Shown here one piece after another: positions 59,522-64,000 of a stretch of DNA of 64,000 nt. The stretch is from the NCBI GenBank assembly GCA_052034585.1, contig JBPOIJ010000026.1:34840-98839 (forward strand), written 5' to 3'. The position numbers were made by a program, and so were the translations under genes. The notes beneath the pieces are model-generated. The model saw only the letters and a list, made by a program, of their open reading frames with translations. It was not told the origin of the DNA and ran no database searches. How positions within the stretch are numbered: the stretch's first letter is position 1; the number at the start of each line of letters is the position of its first letter. The stretch comes from Xiheimicrobium sp052034585 (GTDB taxonomy: Bacteria > Myxococcota > Myxococcia > Myxococcales > Myxococcaceae).

Positions 59522-61315
59522 ATGTCGAGCGTGGGTGCGCTCCTGCTCGTGTCGGTGTTCAGCACGTTGCCCCTCGAGGCAGGCTGGCAGGCGCGCTGGG
59601 GCGACCTCGAGGTGAGCGAGGACGGCGTCGTCTCTTCCCTCCCGTCTGAGGGCTGGGAGCCGTTCGAGGTGCCTGGGTGGCCTTCCACCGCGCGTCGGGG
59701 CGAGCACACGACGCTGTGGCTGCGCCTCACCTTGCCGACCTCCTTGCCACCGGGCCAGGTGGTGCACCTCGAATCCGTCGTCGGGCACTTCGAGGCCTTC
59801 GTCGGAGCGCGCCGAATCTTCCAGTTCCCAGCCGGGGCCGGGGTGCGTGGCACGGGCATGCACGGCTTGCCGTGGCACGTGATCGCGCTGCCGAACGACG
59901 CGGCTGGCCAGGAGCTGTTGCTTCGGGTGCGCTCGCAGTACCCGAGGGTGGGGTTTCAAGGCACCCCGCGGCTCGGAGCCCAAGACGCGCTGGTGATCGA
60001 GATGGTGAAGCGAGACCTGCCGCCCTTCGTGGTGGGCGCCTTGATGCTGGCCATCGGCGCGCTCGGGCTGTTGCTGCTGCGCGGTGAGACGAAGGGGCTG
60101 ATGCTGGGGCTGGTGCCGTGGGCGCTCTCGGGCGGCGTGTACACGCTGTTCTACACGCAGCTCAAACAACTGGTGCTGCCGCTGACGAGCCCACTGTGGC
60201 TCTTCCTCTGGGCGGTGAGCGTCGCGGTGCTGGGTGGCGCGTGGCTGCGCTTTCTGTCGGCCGCCTTCATGACCCCCTCGGTCTGGCTCGCGCGCTCCAC
60301 CCGGCTGCAGGAACGGCTCGGCGCGTTCTACGTCGCGGTGGCTCTCGGCAGCTGGGTGGCGAACGTGGCCGTGCCGTCGTTCGATCGTCTCACGGTCCTC
60401 GTCTTCTTCGGCGTGGGCATGCTGCTGCGGATCTCGATGCTGGTGACGAGCACCTTCTCGCTCGTCTTTCTCGTGCAGGTAGCGAGAGGGCGAGGCGAGG
60501 CGGAGGACGTACCCAAGGCGAGGCTGTTGCTGATGGGCGTGGGCGTGCTCGCGTTCGCGCTGTGGCTCAACGTGCTCTCGGCGCTCGGAGTCGCTCCACA
60601 GTCACGCGGCGCCTTCGTGCCCTGGGGCCTCTTGGGGCTCACCTTGACGCTGGCGCTCCTGGTGCAGCGCACCTGGAGCCAGATGCGGGAGCGCACGGTG
60701 GCCTCCGAAGCACTGCTGCTCGCGCGCGCCAAGGAGAAGGAGGCGATGCTGCGCGACCTGCACGACGGCATCGGCAGCGTGACGACGAACATTCGCCTGC
60801 TGGCCGAGCTCGGTCGAAAGGACACCGCGCGTGGCGAGCGGGCGCTGAGCACCATCGCCGAGCTGTCGGCCGAGGGCCTGGCCGAGCTGCGCGCCTTCAC
60901 CCAGACGCTCGACGACAAGCAGGTGACGTGGCCCTCCGTGGTGTCCGAGCTGCGGCGCTTCGGAGGGCAGCTCATCGAAGCCCACGGGAAGACCTTCGAG
61001 TTCGAGGCCCAGCTCGCGCCCGACGCGCCGGCGCCCAGTGGCGTGGTGACGCTCGCCCTGCTCCGAGTGTTTCGCGAGGCGCTCACCAACGTCCTGAAGC
61101 ACGCGCAGGCCACGCGGGTCGGCGTGCGAGTGGTGGCAGACCCCTCGCGGGTGGTGCTGGAGCTGCGGGACGACGGGCCCGGCGGCGGTGCTGGCGGAGG
61201 GCTCGACACCGGCAAAGGCGTTCGGAACATGCGGGCGCGGGCCGAGGAGCTGGGTGGCTCGCTCGAGGTGGCGAGTCAGCAGCTCAGTGTCTCCTTGCCG
61301 TTGGCCCCTCGTTGA
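59522..61315 (+). CDS. NarL-type sensor histidine kinase with 7TM-DISM-like N-terminus
   Basis: 597 residues. Signal peptide-like start, then a jelly-roll extracytoplasmic domain of about 150 residues (WEPFEVPGWPSTARRGEHTTLWLRLTL; VVHLESVVGHFEAFVGARRI) and seven TM segments (about 170-390), the 7TMR-DISM layout for sensing small ligands. HisKA_3 motif MLRDLHDGIGSVTTNIRLL with His414. HATPase_c with VFREALTNVLKHAQ (N box) and LRDDGPGGG, ending GKGVRNMRARAEELGG. Forms a two-component pair with the upstream NarL-type regulator. Signal unknown. Confidence 0.92.
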   Translation: MSSVGALLLVSVFSTLPLEAGWQARWGDLEVSEDGVVSSLPSEGWEPFEVPGWPSTARRGEHTTLWLRLTLPTSLPPGQVVHLESVVGHFEAFVGARRIFQFPAGAGVRGTGMHGLPWHVIALPNDAAGQELLLRVRSQYPRVGFQGTPRLGAQDALVIEMVKRDLPPFVVGALMLAIGALGLLLLRGETKGLMLGLVPWALSGGVYTLFYTQLKQLVLPLTSPLWLFLWAVSVAVLGGAWLRFLSAAFMTPSVWLARSTRLQERLGAFYVAVALGSWVANVAVPSFDRLTVLVFFGVGMLLRISMLVTSTFSLVFLVQVARGRGEAEDVPKARLLLMGVGVLAFALWLNVLSALGVAPQSRGAFVPWGLLGLTLTLALLVQRTWSQMRERTVASEALLLARAKEKEAMLRDLHDGIGSVTTNIRLLAELGRKDTARGERALSTIAELSAEGLAELRAFTQTLDDKQVTWPSVVSELRRFGGQLIEAHGKTFEFEAQLAPDAPAPSGVVTLALLRVFREALTNVLKHAQATRVGVRVVADPSRVVLELRDDGPGGGAGGGLDTGKGVRNMRARAEELGGSLEVASQQLSVSLPLAPR

Positions 61316-61345
61316 CACCGTCGCGGCCGAACGTGCCCAGCGCTG

Positions 61346-61359
61346 CAATTCGGGAATTG
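61346..61359. promoter_or_regulatory. Palindrome upstream of lipoprotein gene, candidate operator
   Basis: CAATTC-GG-GAATTG, a perfect 6-bp inverted repeat with a 2-base spacer, AT-rich in a GC-rich setting. It lies 84 bases before the ATG at 61443, in the 127-base gap after the kinase gene. Confidence 0.3.
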
Positions 61360-61386
61360 GACGTCTGGTTGCGACTGGCACGAGGA

Positions 61387-61400
61387 GGGGATTTTCGGGG
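61387..61400 (+). promoter_or_regulatory. Shared upstream motif GGGGATTTTCGGGG (copy 1)
   Basis: A 14-base AT-centred motif 43 bases before the lipoprotein ATG. It recurs unchanged upstream of the next lipoprotein gene (63583). About 43 bases downstream is TACAAC, a possible -10 element. Confidence 0.35.
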
Positions 61401-61442
61401 CATGAGCGTCCCCTGACTCGAGCCTTCGCTACAACCGCGGTG

Positions 61443-63548
61443 ATGAACCGCTCTTCGCTCCTCGTGGGATTGGTGGCGTGCCTCGGGTGCTCTGCGCCGT
61501 CGTCGACGTCCGACGCAGGTGCTTCTTCCGACGCTGGTGTGGTCGAGGATGGCGGCGCTCCCGCCGATGCAGGCGCACCCGACGCGGGCTACGTGCTCCG
61601 CATCCTCGACGGTGGAAGGATCGGCATCGCGGTGCCCCCTGACGTCGACCCGTTCGCGCTCACTCTCGAGCGGGTGAACAGGACCTCCGACGCTGGCCTG
61701 ACGACGGTGGTGCAGCTCGGGCCCGACGGCACGACGTTCGCTTCGCCCGCCTTCGTCGGCGTCTCGGTGGCCTTCGACCCTGGTTCGCGCAACCCCGACG
61801 CCAGCGTGGCGCTGCCCGTCTGGGTGTTGACCTCGGCCGACGGTGGCACCGAGCTCGTCTCGAGCAGCACCACCCTCACCTTCGAGCCGGGCGTCGCGCT
61901 CACCGGGCTCGTCACCGTCGTCGTTCCGCACTTCAGCGTCTTCGGCTACCTCCCGGGGGTCGACGCGCGAATGGACCTCTTTCCGCAAGGGAATCTCGAG
62001 GTCGACCAGGTGTTCGTCGCGTCGGTCGACCTCTTCGGCTCGAGGCTGTCTGGCAGCCTCGAGTTCACCTGGAGCGGCGCCATCGAGAACGCCGCCCCGA
62101 ATCCCACGAACACCTTCGTCGACGCCCAGACTCCGTCCTCGAGGCTCGCGCTGCGCTGCCGCACCGCGGGGCCCGGCACCGTCGAAGTGCACGTGCGCTT
62201 CACCGACATCGAGGTGGAGCGCGAGTTCCTGGACTTTCGCGGGCTGGTGCAGGGGGCACGACAAGACGTTCACCTGCGGCGCAGCGTCTTCTGCCACGAG
62301 CCGATTCCACCCGGCTCGCCACCGCCCCTGCCATCGGTGCCGTCCGTCTCTTTCACCCCAACCCCGTACGAGCCCCCCGTGAGGGGCAACCCCGCCGCGC
62401 TGCAGCTCGGCCAGGCGTTGGCGGGCGAGCTGACTCGCAATGACGTCTTCGTCGCCTCCATCGCCCTTCCGTGTGGCGTGGGTCAGGGCCCGTGCGAGCT
62501 GGGAGTGCCGTACGGCGCGTCCTTCACGCTGACGACGCTCGCTCGAAACGCCTACGGCGGTGTGCTCATCGTCGACTTCGACACGAGCGGTGGCATCGAC
62601 CCGAACACGAGGGCCTCGCGGGCGCTGCCGCTGACTCCGATGTCGCCGCAGTCATTCGACTTCGTCTTCACCTGCCTTCGTCCCGGCCTCTACCGGATGC
62701 GAGGGGGCTACGAGCACGTCTCCGAGAACCGCGAAGTGATGGGGAGCTTCGTCGAGCTCGGCTTCGTGCGCTGCGGTGGTCGAGGCGACGCGGTGATGCT
62801 GTCCGACAACACGCGGCTCACCCGAAGCGGAGCGAGCTGGGTCGCGCAGCCCACGGGCGTCACGGCCAACGTCATCGCAGCCACCGAGGCGCTCGAGGCG
62901 AAGTTCGGCGCCATCGACTCGCAGAACGTCGGCTACGACACGGTGACGGCGTTCGAGAGCCGGCTCGGTCTGCCACGCTTCGAGTTGCGATCGAGCCAGC
63001 AGCGCGCCGTCTTCGCGCACGACGGCACGCGCTACGTGCAGAGAGGGTTGGTGGGCATGCCTGCGTTCGCGGCGACCGACCTGCTGACGGTGACGGGTCA
63101 GCTGGGTGACGGGGGCACCGCGACGTTCGTCGACGGAGGCCCCGTTGTCGTCACCCTCGCAGCGCCGCCGCCGCTCCCGAATCCAACCGAGTTGCTGGGG
63201 CCGCGCGCCGGGCTCTCGACGATGGTGCGGCTGCCCGACGGCACCTTCGACGTGCTCTCCGTGTCGCTCGGCGCTCGCAGCCCACGCGGCGGCGAAGGTG
63301 GCGTGTTGCGAACGGTGCCGGCCGAGGAGATGACGCTGAACAATGGCGTGCGTGAGGCGCCGCTGCTCGACGAGGCGGCGCTGCGGGCGCTCAAGTCGTG
63401 GGGCCTCGACGCGGGCACCCTCCATTTCGCGGCCTATCGGCAGCGTTCGGTCGAAGGCCTGTTCACTCAGAGCGACGGCGGCCCTCGGGCGGTGCCGATT
63501 CAGGCCGGCCGCATGGTGCAGGTGAACGTCGCCGACCTCGCGCCGTAG
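61443..63548 (+). CDS. Lipoprotein with DAG linker, unknown beta-rich body
   Basis: 701 residues from ATG 61443; the longer upstream frame runs into the kinase gene. MNRSSLLVGLVACLGC gives lipobox Cys16, followed by an Asp/Ala/Gly linker. The body is beta-rich with cysteines (LALRCRTAGPGTVEVHVRF; VFTCLRPGLYRMRGGY; IALPCGVGQGPC) and Ig-like segments around FTLTTLARNAYGGVLIVDFD. No enzyme motif recognised. Follows the NarL-type two-component pair but with its own 127-base upstream region. Confidence 0.65.
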   Translation: MNRSSLLVGLVACLGCSAPSSTSDAGASSDAGVVEDGGAPADAGAPDAGYVLRILDGGRIGIAVPPDVDPFALTLERVNRTSDAGLTTVVQLGPDGTTFASPAFVGVSVAFDPGSRNPDASVALPVWVLTSADGGTELVSSSTTLTFEPGVALTGLVTVVVPHFSVFGYLPGVDARMDLFPQGNLEVDQVFVASVDLFGSRLSGSLEFTWSGAIENAAPNPTNTFVDAQTPSSRLALRCRTAGPGTVEVHVRFTDIEVEREFLDFRGLVQGARQDVHLRRSVFCHEPIPPGSPPPLPSVPSVSFTPTPYEPPVRGNPAALQLGQALAGELTRNDVFVASIALPCGVGQGPCELGVPYGASFTLTTLARNAYGGVLIVDFDTSGGIDPNTRASRALPLTPMSPQSFDFVFTCLRPGLYRMRGGYEHVSENREVMGSFVELGFVRCGGRGDAVMLSDNTRLTRSGASWVAQPTGVTANVIAATEALEAKFGAIDSQNVGYDTVTAFESRLGLPRFELRSSQQRAVFAHDGTRYVQRGLVGMPAFAATDLLTVTGQLGDGGTATFVDGGPVVVTLAAPPPLPNPTELLGPRAGLSTMVRLPDGTFDVLSVSLGARSPRGGEGGVLRTVPAEEMTLNNGVREAPLLDEAALRALKSWGLDAGTLHFAAYRQRSVEGLFTQSDGGPRAVPIQAGRMVQVNVADLAP

Positions 63549-63582
63549 TGCGACTCGTCACCGATGCCCGGCTTCGTTCGCC

Positions 63583-63596
63583 GGGGATTTTCGGGG
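63583..63596 (+). promoter_or_regulatory. Shared upstream motif GGGGATTTTCGGGG (copy 2)
   Basis: Identical to the copy at 61387, here 65 bases before the ATG at 63661, with GATAAG (a possible -10) about 41 bases downstream at 63624. Confidence 0.35.
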
Positions 63597-63660
63597 GAGC
63601 ATCGGCCGAGCTCGCGCGTCCGTCGATAAGGTGACGACTCCATTGCCGAGGAGGGTGCAG

Positions 63661-64000
63661 ATGCAGCGAAGGTTCCTGGTGGCGGTCGTGCTGTGCTGCG
63701 CGGGGTGCGGAGGGCCCGGATCAGATGACGCGGGTTCCGGCGGTGGTTCCACGGCGGGCGGCTCGGCGACGGCGGGCGGCTCCACGACGGCAGGCGGCTC
63801 GGCGTCGGCGGTCGGCTCGGCAACGGCGGGCGGCTCCGCGACGGCGGGCGGCTCGGCACCGGCGGGCGGCTCGGCAACGGCGGGCGGCTCGGCGACGGCA
63901 GGCGGCTCGGCGACGGCGGGGGGCTCCGCGACGGGGGGTGGCTCGGGGACGGCCGGGGGCTCCGCGACGGCGGGAGGCTCGGCGACGGCGGGTGGCTCGG
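63661..64000 (+). CDS. Lipoprotein with GGSATA linker (3' partial)
   Basis: Starts at ATG 63661 with GAGGAGG ten bases upstream. MQRRFLVAVVLCCAGC gives lipobox Cys16, then GGPGSDDAGSGGG and a Gly-Gly-Ser-Ala-Thr-Ala repeat that runs off the window end. No stop in this frame to base 64000, so the folded part lies beyond the window. Confidence 0.85.
   Translation, partial: MQRRFLVAVVLCCAGCGGPGSDDAGSGGGSTAGGSATAGGSTTAGGSASAVGSATAGGSATAGGSAPAGGSATAGGSATAGGSATAGGSATGGGSGTAGGSATAGGSATAGGS
63741..64000 (+). repeat. 18-bp tandem repeat coding GGSATA
   Basis: At least 13 units of ggc-ggc-tcg-gcg-acg-gcg type to the window edge, in frame in the partial lipoprotein gene; one unit has GV in place of GG. 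Confidence 0.88.

Noticed and set aside
61376..61390. TGGCAC as a sigma-54 -24 element
   Set aside because: The -12 GC/TTGC element is missing at the required spacing.

Overview
The window looks like chromosomal DNA of a myxobacterium (Myxococcota, probably Myxococcales/Cystobacterineae). GC is very high, with GC-rich third codon positions. There are three Hanks-type Ser/Thr kinase genes, many lipoproteins with Gly/Ser/Thr/Ala or Asp-Ala-Gly spacers behind the lipobox, a CGDG..GE.CD cysteine-rich repeat, DUF2378-type paralogues, a likely MYXO-CTERM tail and a myxobacterial-type sigma factor. I read about 47 protein genes. I see no rRNA, tRNA, CRISPR array, insertion sequence or prophage. No gene-free stretch exceeds 300 bases; the largest gaps (about 210-260 bases, before 15-kb-scale gene blocks at 25.9, 45.0, 46.7 and 55.2 kb) are promoter or terminator regions.

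Layout. 1-3.2 kb: 3' part of a surface protein with six ASH-like repeats and two DUF1554-like domains. 3.3-9.35 kb: a tight five-gene operon (S51-like Ser peptidase/amidotransferase fold, Fes-like esterase, ATP-grasp ligase, second esterase, GCS2-type amidoligase fused to CBS domains), which looks like a peptide-like small-molecule pathway without a described product. 9.4-18.2 kb: lipoproteins, ferritin-like protein, kinase, LPS-type glycosyltransferase and two paralogous-family proteins. 18.2-20.7 kb: an S8 protease without a propeptide, followed 4 bases later by a secreted stand-alone propeptide-like protein. 20.7-32.5 kb: kinase, PDZ/carboxypeptidase-regulatory protein, propeller proteins, a heparinase-like lipoprotein. 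32.6-35.9 kb: a divergent pair of sigma factor and a zinc-finger/minimal-kinase/TPR membrane protein. 36-41.9 kb: lipoproteins, tyrosine phenol-lyase, TPR-like and DUF2378 proteins. 41.9-45 kb: a DUF1592/DUF1588/DUF1585-type plus DUF1552 pair. 45.3-49.2 kb: Pro-rich and Ig-like lipoproteins. 49.2-55.2 kb: metallophosphoesterase, HNOB/DUF2378-like protein, NtrC-type regulator and an NtrB-type histidine kinase. 55.4-64 kb: large lipoproteins and a NarL-type two-component pair.

Two regions stand out. First, a clearly lower-GC two-gene cassette (51.9-53.7 kb; SMC/OLD-like AAA ATPase plus DUF4276/TOPRIM-like protein) sits in opposite orientation exactly between the histidine kinase and its likely NtrC-type partner, as expected of an acquired anti-phage cassette inserted in a two-component operon. 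Second, the five-gene ATP-grasp/GCS2-CBS operon combines two different amide-forming enzyme folds with three hydrolases. All functions are read from sequence motifs; no search was run.
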